A DNA stretch of 64,000 nt from CAZIKB01 sp964539665 (GTDB taxonomy: Bacteria; Zhuqueibacterota; Zhuqueibacteria; Oceanimicrobiales; Oceanimicrobiaceae). Shown in pieces: positions 17,231 to 26,773 of the stretch (the stretch's first letter is position 1; every line of letters begins with the position of its first letter). The position numbers were made by a program, and so were the translations under genes. The notes under the pieces are model-generated. The model ran no database searches, was not told the origin of the DNA, and saw nothing but the letters and a program-made list of their open reading frames with translations. The DNA is taken from assembly GCA_964539665.1 (NCBI GenBank), contig CAZIKB010000007.1:20251-84250 (forward strand), read 5' to 3'.

Positions 17231-19234
17231 ATGGATGAGGTTTTACTGTTTTTGATAAATTTCAAAATGGTCTTTTGTAAAAATGTTATCACTGTCATTC
17301 CAATGGTAATTGTGTTGAATTTTTCGACTGGATACAGCCAGACGCCGCTCATTTCATGGGGTGTTTGGAATTTGCAATCTCTACACGGGAAAATAAACTT
17401 TGAGGGGCAATATCGTTCCCAAAAAACCATCTTACTTTCCAGTTTGAGACAGCATCCGAAGAATACTGTTTTTAATGGTGAATTGTTCCTGCAGAGCAAC
17501 AGTTATTTGTGGCATCCGAACTTCATGCTATTAGATTTAGATTTGGGATTCAGTCCCAGTACTCAGCGCAGTGATTACGCGGTGGCGCCAGACCGTTCTG
17601 AGGTTAGAACGGCGGAAAAGATTCGTGTGCAAACCACTTTTTTTAGTCAAAGGCCTTTATCTATAAATTTATTCACAAACTTTCATCACACATTCATCAA
17701 TCGTGATAATTTAACCAATGTAGAATCCATTCGGACAGACGTGGGCAGTAATGTCATTTTTCCAAATAAAAAACTGCCGCTTACGTTTAGTTATAAATAT
17801 TCCAATTGGTCACAGAAGGAATTACAAACTGGACGTAAATATTTAAATATGCGACATAATTTACTGGCCATCGCCAACAAATCATTTGGCGAATTAGACG
17901 AGCATCGTTTTAGCATTTCTTTTGACGAATATAAGAGAAATTTTTCTCTGAGTCAGCCTATTCAAAACAAAGTTGCCAGAATTGAATTGAAAAATGATGT
18001 TGCGTTTGATGAGAATCACGAAAGCAGTCTGAATTCAATGATAGGGTATCATCGTCAAATTGGAACTATACCGTTTGACAGATTTCAAGCGAGCGAGCTC
18101 GCATATATTAAATTGCCTAAGAATCTTAAAGTATGGGGCAATTATATGTTTTTGCATTTTAAGCAAAATGCACTTTCTTCCAATCAGCATAGTTTGCGCG
18201 CCAGGTTAGAACATAGAATATTTTTAAGTGTAGTTTCAAGTGTTTATTATGAATACGATAATATAAGTCAATCCGATTTTAATCAATTCAATAATGCCTA
18301 TGGATGGAAAATTGATTACCAGAAGCAGATTTGGAAAGGTAGAATTGCCCTGGACTACGAGTATCGCAAACGTAAAGTAGACCGGAAAAATCAATCTCTA
18401 TCTGTGAGAATAGTGAACGAAGAACATGTTTTGAGGGATGCTGAAATTGTTTTGTTAAACAATCCTGATGTTGACATAAATAGTGTGATGATTACAGATG
18501 AAACACAATCCATCATTTACCAGAAAGATATTGATTACATTTTATTAGAGCGAGACAGCTACCTCGAGATACAGCGATTACCGGGCGGCCTGATTGAAAA
18601 CGGCGCCACGGTTTATGTCGATTATCTCTCCATGCAGCAAATATCGCCAAGTTATGCTTCAAAGAATCAACTGTTTGGGGCAAGTCTGTCATTATTTGGA
18701 AATTTCATGGAATTGTATTATCGCTCCAACGAGCTCGATTTTGAGAATTTGAAAGAGATCAATTTCAGTTCGTTGAAAACGATTTCGCAAAAAATTTACG
18801 GGGTAAAATTTTCGTTTGGATTCATAAAGGGCGGCTATGAACTCGACAAATTTGACAGTAATATCATTCCGTATCAATCAAACAGGTATTATTTAACAGT
18901 GGCCGGAAATTTTTTTAAGAAACTAAACGTGTCGGTAACAGGCAACCTGCGCGACTTTTTGTTTTTGGATGAAAATGAACATCAAAAATTTGCAAATTTA
19001 ACAGGAAGAATTCTTCTTTATATTGGCAAAAACACAAATATAAACATTATGGGTGGGTATCGCATTCAGGAAGGAAGAAAAGTGGATCTTAATCTTAAGA
19101 CCATTCGAGGCGAGCTCACAACCCGCTGGCGTCAATTTATTTTGACTCTTGGGGTGCAGGCATTTTATCGCGATTTTGTTAGTGAAGATGTCGAATTTCA
19201 ACATGGTTATTTTAGAATCGAACGAGAATTTTAA
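17231..19234 (+). CDS. Outer-membrane beta-barrel, porin of the first conduit
   Basis: A 667-residue protein with an export signal ending near STGYSQ, then many amphipathic strands with aromatic ends (for example YKYSNWSQ, SVVSSVYYEYDN) and a terminal phenylalanine (FRIEREF), as in outer-membrane barrels. Midway there is a soluble segment (about 395-480) with VNEEHVLRDAEI, SVMITDETQ, DIDYILLE and GATVYVDYLS. The barrel at 27607 has a like segment at the same place, which could be a plug or docking domain. Its neighbours are cytochromes on both sides, 4 and 6 bp away, so I take it as the sheath of a porin-cytochrome conduit. No sequence link to MtrB or OmbB is claimed. Confidence 0.78.
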   Translation: MDEVLLFLINFKMVFCKNVITVIPMVIVLNFSTGYSQTPLISWGVWNLQSLHGKINFEGQYRSQKTILLSSLRQHPKNTVFNGELFLQSNSYLWHPNFMLLDLDLGFSPSTQRSDYAVAPDRSEVRTAEKIRVQTTFFSQRPLSINLFTNFHHTFINRDNLTNVESIRTDVGSNVIFPNKKLPLTFSYKYSNWSQKELQTGRKYLNMRHNLLAIANKSFGELDEHRFSISFDEYKRNFSLSQPIQNKVARIELKNDVAFDENHESSLNSMIGYHRQIGTIPFDRFQASELAYIKLPKNLKVWGNYMFLHFKQNALSSNQHSLRARLEHRIFLSVVSSVYYEYDNISQSDFNQFNNAYGWKIDYQKQIWKGRIALDYEYRKRKVDRKNQSLSVRIVNEEHVLRDAEIVLLNNPDVDINSVMITDETQSIIYQKDIDYILLERDSYLEIQRLPGGLIENGATVYVDYLSMQQISPSYASKNQLFGASLSLFGNFMELYYRSNELDFENLKEINFSSLKTISQKIYGVKFSFGFIKGGYELDKFDSNIIPYQSNRYYLTVAGNFFKKLNVSVTGNLRDFLFLDENEHQKFANLTGRILLYIGKNTNINIMGGYRIQEGRKVDLNLKTIRGELTTRWRQFILTLGVQAFYRDFVSEDVEFQHGYFRIEREF

Positions 19235-19240
19235 CTGGTA

Positions 19241-20557
19241 ATGCGAAATTTAATTTACAGCTTGATGATAGGATTCAGTTTATATCCCCTGACCACGATG
19301 GCTCAGGAAGACACAGATGAAGCCGGATGTATTTCTTCTGCTTGTCACACCAATCTTTTGAGTCACGAAGTCGTACACGCGCCCACAGAAGATGGCTGTG
19401 AAACCTGCCATGAAAGCAACGCTGAAAATCATCCCGATGCCAATGGACGTGAATTTTCCCTGACTGAGATTTTACCAGATTTGTGCTATATGTGCCACGA
19501 TGCGAATGCGGAACAGGTTGTTGTTCATGCCCCTGTAGAAGAGGGAGAATGTACAATTTGTCATTCACCGCATAGCTCTTCGCAGCCATTCTTATTAATA
19601 TCAGATGAGGAAGACAATTTTTGCGGCACCTGCCATGATTTGGAGAGCGATGGAAATACGGTACAGCATGGCCCGGTGATAAGTAACAGTTGTACCAGTT
19701 GTCATGAAGCGCATCAATCAAATACTACGGCATTACTTAAAAAAACAGCGCCTGAATTGTGTTTCGATTGTCATGATCAGATCCAGGAACAATTTCAGGA
19801 GTTTTCAAATTTACATGCACCAGTCGAAGATGATTGTTTTGGCTGCCATTTGCCACATAATGCCCCGGCCGCTTTTTTATTATTTGATGAAGATCCGCAA
19901 TTGTGTTATAATTGTCATGATGGTGTTGAGAGTGATTTAGCACAAAAATCATTTGTCCACACGCCTCTAAAAAATGAAGTGAAATGCCTCGAGTGTCATT
20001 CCCCGCATGGCTCTCAGCATGCAGCGCTGTTAGTGGCAGAGCAACCCCAGGTTTGTTACGACTGCCACAGCAAAACCAAAAAAACGAATGATGAATTTAA
20101 AACAAAAAAAGAATCGATTCAATCCAAACTGTCAAACAAAAAGAATGTTCATTCACCTGCGGCAGATGGTGAGTGTGGCTCCTGTCATAATCCTCATGCT
20201 TCGGACACCTATTCTCAGCTTAGTCTGCCATTTCCTGAAAAAAATTACGCGGACGGCAGGGTAGAGTCCTTTGCTCTTTGTTTTGAATGTCATGATTCGG
20301 ACCTGTTGGAAAAGCCGGCCTCAACTTCTGCTACTAATTTCAGAAATGGAGAGCAAAATCTCCACTACCTGCATATAAATAAAGAGAAGGGGAGAAGTTG
20401 TAAAACCTGTCACGATTTGCACGCATCTGACAATCAGTTTTTAATTGCAAATAAAGTTCTTTTTGGTAAGTGGGAAATGCCTATTAACTTTCATCGAAAC
20501 GATTCAGGTGGTTCTTGTTTACCAGGTTGTCATGAGAAACAAATTTATGAAAGATAG
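19241..20557 (+). CDS. Multiheme cytochrome with 13 CXXCH plus two expanded motifs
   Basis: A 438-residue exported protein (signal ending TTMAQ). It has thirteen CXXCH motifs, a CX4CH at the start of the mature chain (CISSACH) and a CX3CH at the end (CLPGCH). The body repeats the doubled pattern 'VHAPV..G.C..CHSPH....LL......LCxxCHD' several times, as in cytochrome c7/c3-like chains. The gene starts 6 bp after the barrel gene, so the product probably sits in or beside that porin, on the periplasmic or outer side. With 15 hemes it could span a long path. Whether the two expanded motifs bind heme is uncertain. Confidence 0.83.
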   Translation: MRNLIYSLMIGFSLYPLTTMAQEDTDEAGCISSACHTNLLSHEVVHAPTEDGCETCHESNAENHPDANGREFSLTEILPDLCYMCHDANAEQVVVHAPVEEGECTICHSPHSSSQPFLLISDEEDNFCGTCHDLESDGNTVQHGPVISNSCTSCHEAHQSNTTALLKKTAPELCFDCHDQIQEQFQEFSNLHAPVEDDCFGCHLPHNAPAAFLLFDEDPQLCYNCHDGVESDLAQKSFVHTPLKNEVKCLECHSPHGSQHAALLVAEQPQVCYDCHSKTKKTNDEFKTKKESIQSKLSNKKNVHSPAADGECGSCHNPHASDTYSQLSLPFPEKNYADGRVESFALCFECHDSDLLEKPASTSATNFRNGEQNLHYLHINKEKGRSCKTCHDLHASDNQFLIANKVLFGKWEMPINFHRNDSGGSCLPGCHEKQIYER

Positions 20558-20638
20558 TCAATCAGTATGATGCGGTACCCCTAAAAAACCTATTGAATAA
20601 AGTATGAGCTCACTTTAAAAGTATGTCGGAGGAAAAAA

Positions 20639-21310
20639 ATGAGATCCATTATTTACACCATTGCATTTAGCATAACTTTAATCTGTTTTTTTAACTTTGA
20701 AACACTTGGTGATATCAAATCCAGCCACCACGACTTCAGCAACGCATCCTGGAGCAATGGTGAAGTCTGTGTTGTGTGTCACACACCACACAATGCAAAT
20801 ATGGAAGTAGCGAATTCGCCTTTATGGAATCACCAGGTCACCAATGCTACATTCACCGTTTATGATAGTCCCACCATAAATGCGATTCCTGGTCAACCCA
20901 CTGGAAAATCGAAACTCTGTCTTTCCTGCCATGATGGCACCGTAGCGGTTGAAAATCATAGTGGTAATACATCTGGCACCTGGTATACCAATGCTGGCAA
21001 TGTTGGTACCAGTTTGAGTAACGATCATCCGATCTCTTTTACCTACAATACAGCCCTGGCAACAGCCGATGGGAAATTAAATGACCCGAGCTCAACACCC
21101 TCAGGATTGGGAGGAACCATTGAAGAGGATCTACTGGATAACGGAAATTTAGAATGCTCGTCATGCCACGATGTCCATGTATCACGAAATACTCAGGGTT
21201 GTGTAGGCTGTCACAATGTACATGGGCCTGGCGGCGTCATAACAAAAACTTTATCACTTAGAAAGTCGAACGATGGCAGCGCTTTTTGCTTGACCTGTCA
21301 TGCTAAATAA
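20639..21310 (+). CDS. OmcE-like pentaheme cytochrome, candidate filament subunit
   Basis: A 223-residue exported protein with ribosome site CGGAGG. It shares the OmcE-like layout of the 14765 gene (HHDFSNASW, CVVCHTPHN, PLWNH, CLSCHDGTVA, NDHPISFTYN, CSSCHDVH, CLTCH). It has an insertion of about 28 residues between the third and last motifs that brings in an extra CVGCHNVHG. It is the last gene of the run from 14765. The fifth heme would make it a variant wire subunit, or a specialised end subunit for the 14765 filament; both are inference. Confidence 0.83.
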   Translation: MRSIIYTIAFSITLICFFNFETLGDIKSSHHDFSNASWSNGEVCVVCHTPHNANMEVANSPLWNHQVTNATFTVYDSPTINAIPGQPTGKSKLCLSCHDGTVAVENHSGNTSGTWYTNAGNVGTSLSNDHPISFTYNTALATADGKLNDPSSTPSGLGGTIEEDLLDNGNLECSSCHDVHVSRNTQGCVGCHNVHGPGGVITKTLSLRKSNDGSAFCLTCHAK

Positions 21311-21674
21311 GCGTAGCAATAAATTAGGATAGTGATCGTGGATAGTTGTTCGTAGTCCGTTGCATGAATCGTATCTACAACTAATTCAATGAATTAACAA
21401 AGGTCTGTGACCTAATCATAAATTCAGAGTAAGTATTATAAAATATACACCACTGACAACTAACACCGGACACGACCTAAATTAGTGTCTGAATGATTTT
21501 TATATTGAATTTATTTTCAGATACTAAAATGATCTCGGGGGAATTTAAACCTCTTTTGCTTTTTATGAACGCAAAATAATAATTGATTACCAATGAATCA
21601 TTTTGTATCTTTGGCTCAAATATAATTTGCTTCTGACAAGACCATGCGTCACTAAACTAAAAAGGGAAAGGGAT
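21311..21674. other. Intergenic stretch with no identified feature
   Basis: AT-rich DNA between the pentaheme cytochrome gene and the NicO-like gene. I see no RNA gene, no clear terminator with a T-tract and no sigma-54 promoter. Confidence 0.4.
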
Positions 21675-22310
21675 ATGGCCAATATTGATTCACTATCTGT
21701 TTTGTTAGCTTCGACATTTACAATTGGCGTTGTGCATGCATTAGCGCCTGATCACTGGGTACCATTTGTTGGTATCGGTAAAGCGCAGAAATGGTCTAAA
21801 ACCAAACTCATCTGGATCACGTTTGTTTCGGGAATCGGACACGTTGGTTCATCTGTTGTTATTGGTATTATTGGTTTGGCACTCGGATTTAGTTTGTCCA
21901 GCCTCGAAAGCATTGAATCTCAACGGGCACAGGTGGCTGGATTGCTGCTCATTGGTTTTGGCCTGGCCTATGCGATTTGGGGCATTAAGCACATACGCCA
22001 TCACCGCCATAAAAAAATAGATCCAAAGCGATCGGTAACTCTATGGACAATAATAGCCATATTTGTTCTTGGCCCATGCGAGCCGCTCATTCCGCTGATG
22101 TTTGTCAGCGCCGCCCATGGCTGGAAAGCTGTTTGGCTGGTGTCATTAATTTTTGGCCTGGTCACTTTGTTTATGATGGTTGGACAGGCGTTGTTGGCGT
22201 ATGTTGGCATCAATCTCGTACGTTTGCATAAGATTGAACATTATACCCATGCCATTGCCGGTCTCGTTATTGCGATAACTGGTGGTATGGTGATGTTTTT
22301 GGGGATTTGA
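21675..22310 (+). CDS. NicO/UreH-like nickel or cobalt transporter-family membrane protein
   Basis: The ATG at 21675 follows GGGAAAGGG and gives 211 residues; an upstream extension in the same frame is not membrane-like and is rejected. About six hydrophobic helices are visible. The first helix region holds HALAPDHW, an H-X4-D-H signature typical of nickel/cobalt transporters, followed later by GIGHVGSS. A His-rich basic loop (KHIRHHRHKK) lies in the middle. The family includes RcnA/NicO exporters and UreH-like accessory proteins, so the direction of transport is not clear. It lies inside the cytochrome island, and hypE (nickel enzyme maturation) is 11 kb away. A link to metal supply for respiration is only a guess. 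Confidence 0.75.
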   Translation: MANIDSLSVLLASTFTIGVVHALAPDHWVPFVGIGKAQKWSKTKLIWITFVSGIGHVGSSVVIGIIGLALGFSLSSLESIESQRAQVAGLLLIGFGLAYAIWGIKHIRHHRHKKIDPKRSVTLWTIIAIFVLGPCEPLIPLMFVSAAHGWKAVWLVSLIFGLVTLFMMVGQALLAYVGINLVRLHKIEHYTHAIAGLVIAITGGMVMFLGI

Positions 22311-22553
22311 TGATTCAATTTTAGATAACGGAAACAAGGTTTAGAGACAATTTTACTCGCATATTTGAGTTTTTGGAGCAAGAATAAGCATAAAAAGGTC
22401 TTTTAGTCGGTATCCTTGTGATGCTTTCAGGATCAAGGTTTTAAGATACTTCTTAGAAACACCTGAAAAGAGAGTTTTTGCCTCGCAGATTTTATCAATC
22501 AATTAAAAGAACTTTTAATAATTTTTATTAATTAAAAATGAGTCGTTTGAATC

Positions 22554-23783
22554 ATGTTAAATTATTTGCTCAAACCGCATCAAACCATTTTAGGGACAAT
22601 AATTTGTCTATTACTTATTCCTTTCGGTTTCACACAAAGCCAAACTGAGGTGCCGGTAGTAAAGCACAAAATGCGGATTTCACTGGGACTCAAAAGTCCA
22701 ATCCGTCTGGCGGTGGATAACCAGAATGTAATCTACGTCAGCGATGCCGTGACCGGCAGGATTTCTAAATATGATGCAGCCGGCAATTTTTTAGAAGTGT
22801 TGACTGCCACTGGCTCGCCTCTGGCTGTGGCGATAACCTCAAAGCGCTATGTTTACGTTGGCGATTGGCAGACTGGCAAGCTTTCGCTTCTGGATGCACA
22901 GGGAAATTTAGTGAAAGAGATTGCCAGTGATTTTAAACTACCGTCGCATGCGGCGCTGGATGACGAAGAACGCCTGTATGTTGTGGACGGTGAAAATAAA
23001 CATGTAAAGATATTTGACGCTAATGGCAACCTGGTATCTTCGTTTGGGGATAGCATTTTAGTCTTTCCGACCTGTGTGGCCTATGATCGAAAAAATCAAC
23101 GTATCCTGGTTGCCGAGCATGGAGGTTTGATTGTCCTCGATCGTCCGTGGATGATTCATGCATTTGATAAGCAGGGAAACCTCCTGACCAGTTTCGGCAA
23201 ACATGGGAGTGAAGAAGGTAAATTTAACCGCATTCATGGTATGGTTGTTGATAAGCTTGGACGAATTTATGTGGCCGACGCTCTTCAGGGAGTGGTGACC
23301 CTATTGAGTGAACACGGTGATTTTTTGACCATCGTCAGTGGATTAGGCACCGAGCCCGGCAAATTGCTTGCCCCGATGGATGTTGCAATTGATTCCGATG
23401 AGAGGCTCTGGATTGCTTCCATGAACAACAGTAGTCTCGAAGTTTACGAGATGGAAAAAGCGCCGACATTTGTGGAAGAACAATCTACAATTCCCGTTCC
23501 TACTAAAAGCGAATTACTGCAGAATTACCCGAATCCATTTAATCCCGGTACGAAAGTACCGTTCATACTTGAAAAAGAAAGCAGTGTTACTATTAAAATT
23601 TACAATGAATTAGGACAGCGTGTCCGCACGTTTGAGCTGGGCCGGCAAATTCGTGGCAGCCATTCAATTTATTGGGACGGCAGAGACAGCCGTGGCAAAC
23701 AAGTCACCAGCGGTGTCTACCTTTATGAAATTCGAGCTAACGGATTTGTTGCCGTGCGCCGAAGAATGGTTTTACTCAAATAA
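22554..23783 (+). CDS. Secreted NHL propeller protein with C-terminal sorting domain
   Basis: A 409-residue protein with signal peptide (IICLLLIPFGFTQ), a propeller with NHL-type blades (VIYVSDAVTGRISKYDAAG, LYVVDGENKHVKIFDANG, IYVADALQGVVTLLSEHG) and a C-terminal FlgD-like sorting domain (NYPNPFNPGTKVPFILE ... YEIRANGFVAVRR). The sorting domain marks it for export across the outer membrane. It is followed after 16 bp by the giant cytochrome at 23800. A paralog with the same layout and the same type of partner lies at 37539. It could anchor or orient the giant cytochrome on the surface. Confidence 0.82.
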   Translation: MLNYLLKPHQTILGTIICLLLIPFGFTQSQTEVPVVKHKMRISLGLKSPIRLAVDNQNVIYVSDAVTGRISKYDAAGNFLEVLTATGSPLAVAITSKRYVYVGDWQTGKLSLLDAQGNLVKEIASDFKLPSHAALDDEERLYVVDGENKHVKIFDANGNLVSSFGDSILVFPTCVAYDRKNQRILVAEHGGLIVLDRPWMIHAFDKQGNLLTSFGKHGSEEGKFNRIHGMVVDKLGRIYVADALQGVVTLLSEHGDFLTIVSGLGTEPGKLLAPMDVAIDSDERLWIASMNNSSLEVYEMEKAPTFVEEQSTIPVPTKSELLQNYPNPFNPGTKVPFILEKESSVTIKIYNELGQRVRTFELGRQIRGSHSIYWDGRDSRGKQVTSGVYLYEIRANGFVAVRRRMVLLK

Positions 23784-23799
23784 TGAGGACGTACAATAG

Positions 23800-26667
23800 A
23801 TGAAGTTAATCGAAGTATTTATAAAAGTGACTTCAAGTCGTAATTTTATCCTGGATGTGATTTTGATGACAATGTTAGTCACTGGACGTTCGCTGCTTTT
23901 TGCCCAGGGTGTCATTCCCGATGCGCCCCACTGGGGCAATGGTGTGAATTGTCCCTCCTGCCATGTAAGTTATCAGGATTCGGATGCCCAAATATCCAAT
24001 CTAAAGGGTAATTCAAACCTCTGCATGAGCTGTCATAACCTGGTGAGCATCGCCAATGACAAGCCGTTTTCAAATGCTGATCGGGCATTACCAGGCATAT
24101 CCGGCACGTCGCATGCCTGGGACGTGCCCGCCCGGAACGATACTTTTGGTGCAGCGCTCCCAACAGGACCAGATATGTTGGAATACGTGTACAGCAATCA
24201 TGTCACTTGTTCCACCTGCCATAATCCGCATAGACAGACCTATCCGCCATTTTTGCGTGCTTCGAATGTTCAAGACGCGTTATGCAAGGATTGTCATGCG
24301 GTTCGTGCGGTAGGTCTTTTTCGAGATTCACCCAATAACAAAGGCAGCCATCCGGTTGGCGTCAACTATCCGACATCTGATTCGCGGTTTTTTACGGCGC
24401 CGATGGATACTGCTTTGTCTTTGATCGATTCGACCAGGGTTGAATGTTCCACCTGCCACAAACTTCACTATGCCGACTCAGGGGGCGCAAATGACGGCGC
24501 CGGAGACGGTAACATTCTACGGACTGCCAATAACGACTCACTGTGCCAGTCCTGTCACACATACCAGAGTCACATAGGCCAGGGGTGCTTAAAATGCCAT
24601 CAGCCGCATGATCCGGCCCGCTCAAACATTTTCCTGGTTAAAGGGAAAGTCCCAACCCCGAACTATGGCGAGCAACCGGTTGTCTTTTTAACCGAAACCG
24701 GTGTGAACTCTTTTGCCGATGGGGATGGAATGTACGATGGCATCTGCGAGGTTTGTCATTCCAGTACAAATCATCATCGTAAAGATGGCTCGGCTCCGGG
24801 TGATTTCTCTCCGGACGGCTCTTACACTGGTCATTTTAATGGGCAAAATTGTACGGCATGTCACGCTCACAGCAATGCGTTCAGACCCGCGGGTGCAAAC
24901 GTACCGCCGCCGCATAATACATTTGCCTGCGAAGTGTGCCACACCTCGCCGGATACGTATGTAACCGGTGCGCCGATTCCAAATGCAGCTTGCCAGACCT
25001 GCCATTCCGAAGGCGTCATCAAAACTCATTTCAGCAATTACACCGATCCCACCACTGGTCAGACCGTGAATCTCAATTGTGTGGAGTGTCACAATCCAAT
25101 GAGCGTTCAGAAGAATTTCCGTGGCAATGAAAATCTGTACTTTATTCGAAACAAAATCCGCAATCATAAGGTTGTATTTGAAGCTCAAACCGGTCCCTAT
25201 AGTTTTGCCTATGATTTACCCGATCGTCCTGCCGACATGACGGCTGAAAATTACCTGTGCAACACCTGCCATACCCAGACAAACTACCACCAGACCGATG
25301 GGACAGCCGCTATCAGTCAGACGCATAATGACGGCGCGGATTGCACAACCTGCCATCCGCACGGCGACCGGTTTTTTGCGCTTTCCTGTACCCAGTGTCA
25401 CAATTCCCCGCAGGATAATGGCGATGGTACCCCAGCCGGTGGTCGACGCGAAATTGTAAGTGAGTTTAGTAAAAAGAGCCACCATTTACAGAGCGCGTCT
25501 CTGGATATCGCCGATTGCATGGTATGTCATGACATGAGCCAGCACACAAAAGGCAAAGTGAGGCTTCTGGACATCGACAATTCAAATACAATCTACATGC
25601 TGCAAAAAAGACCCATGGAAAATCCAGTCGCTGCGTCGACGCTCATGCCATTTTGTGCAAATTGTCATGACGGCGAGGGTGAGAAACCGTTTACCGATAA
25701 TCAAAATTCGCCAACCATTGATAAGAGTTTGTGGAATGCTGCATCCCACAGCCGCCAGGGTTTGAGCTGTATGGGAGATGGCGAAAGTTTTGGCTGTCAT
25801 GCGACCGCACACGGATCGGAAAAGTTTAATCTATTGGCTCCGGCGGACGCTTCCCAGCCTTCTATTCCAGGTGACGCGAAACGTGAGGAAGAAGGCATGT
25901 GCTACTCCTGTCACGATGCGGATGGTCCCGCTTCGACAAACATTCAGGCGCAGTTTAATTTGTCGCACCGGCACAATGTCAGTTTACTCGATCAGAATGA
26001 TGGTTCCAAAGTGGAATGTCGGAATTGCCACAACCCGCACGTTTCCAGTTCCGCAAAACCGCTCATCGGTCCGGATTCTGCAAGTGGTAGTCCCTGGAAC
26101 GGCAGCGGCGAAGCATTCTGTTTAACCTGTCACGACGGAAGCCCGCCCGCCAGCGTCTCATTCCCGGCAAACAGCGCCGGAACAGGTCATGATAAATCGC
26201 AATTCACCGGTACCAAACATGAAACTGAACTTGGTGATGCAAGTTGTCAGAGATGCCATGAGCCACACGGCTCTTTTAACATTTCGTTACTCAAAGAAAA
26301 CTATGTAATAAGAGATAACAACACCTATGCAACCAGAGATTATCAAACCTGTTGGAATTGTCACAACGAAAATGCCATAATCAAACAAAAGAATGCTTTT
26401 AAGAAATTGCATGAAAAGCATGTAAAGAAAGAAGATACTCCTTGCATCATGTGCCATGACGCACATGGACCACATGACAAAGGCGAACTTGGTCTGATTA
26501 ACTTTGATTTTGCGCTCCAAAATGGTTTTGACATTCAGCTTATTGGAGGCAGAAACTCAAGTACCGCTTTCTGGATTAGCGGCGACAAGGGTTATTGCTA
26601 TCTAAGATGCCACGGTAAGGACCATAAGCCAAAAAGCTATAAACGTTTTGGAAAGGGCGGTGACTGA
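23800..26667 (+). CDS. Giant multiheme cytochrome, up to 25 hemes
   Basis: A 955-residue exported protein. I count 23 CXXCH motifs, a terminal CX3CH (CYLRCH) and a CX8CH (CMGDGESFGCH, from about C657). The first 350 residues (DAPHWGNG, CMSCHN, GTSHAW, CSTCHNPH, YADSGGAN.GAGDG, CLKCHQPHDP) are closely related to those of the cytochromes at 39024 and 42032, so the three arose by duplication. The end (GYCYLRCHGKDHKPKSYK) matches the end of the dodecaheme at 11933. No CXXCK active-site motif is seen, so it is more likely an electron carrier than a nitrite reductase. GAGGA lies before the ATG. It is coupled to the NHL gene before it. Confidence 0.85.
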   Translation: MKLIEVFIKVTSSRNFILDVILMTMLVTGRSLLFAQGVIPDAPHWGNGVNCPSCHVSYQDSDAQISNLKGNSNLCMSCHNLVSIANDKPFSNADRALPGISGTSHAWDVPARNDTFGAALPTGPDMLEYVYSNHVTCSTCHNPHRQTYPPFLRASNVQDALCKDCHAVRAVGLFRDSPNNKGSHPVGVNYPTSDSRFFTAPMDTALSLIDSTRVECSTCHKLHYADSGGANDGAGDGNILRTANNDSLCQSCHTYQSHIGQGCLKCHQPHDPARSNIFLVKGKVPTPNYGEQPVVFLTETGVNSFADGDGMYDGICEVCHSSTNHHRKDGSAPGDFSPDGSYTGHFNGQNCTACHAHSNAFRPAGANVPPPHNTFACEVCHTSPDTYVTGAPIPNAACQTCHSEGVIKTHFSNYTDPTTGQTVNLNCVECHNPMSVQKNFRGNENLYFIRNKIRNHKVVFEAQTGPYSFAYDLPDRPADMTAENYLCNTCHTQTNYHQTDGTAAISQTHNDGADCTTCHPHGDRFFALSCTQCHNSPQDNGDGTPAGGRREIVSEFSKKSHHLQSASLDIADCMVCHDMSQHTKGKVRLLDIDNSNTIYMLQKRPMENPVAASTLMPFCANCHDGEGEKPFTDNQNSPTIDKSLWNAASHSRQGLSCMGDGESFGCHATAHGSEKFNLLAPADASQPSIPGDAKREEEGMCYSCHDADGPASTNIQAQFNLSHRHNVSLLDQNDGSKVECRNCHNPHVSSSAKPLIGPDSASGSPWNGSGEAFCLTCHDGSPPASVSFPANSAGTGHDKSQFTGTKHETELGDASCQRCHEPHGSFNISLLKENYVIRDNNTYATRDYQTCWNCHNENAIIKQKNAFKKLHEKHVKKEDTPCIMCHDAHGPHDKGELGLINFDFALQNGFDIQLIGGRNSSTAFWISGDKGYCYLRCHGKDHKPKSYKRFGKGGD

Positions 26668-26773
26668 GATGAGGATTGGTATGTTCTCTTTGTTTGGAAT
26701 GAAATAAAAATAGCATGTAATTTTTGAAATAATAATTTATTCCCGCTACTCATAACAAGAATTAGTAAAAAGC

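Noticed and set aside
21603..21674. Upstream start for the NicO-like protein
   Set aside because: The added 24 residues are polar or basic with no ribosome site; GGGAAAGGG precedes the ATG at 21675.
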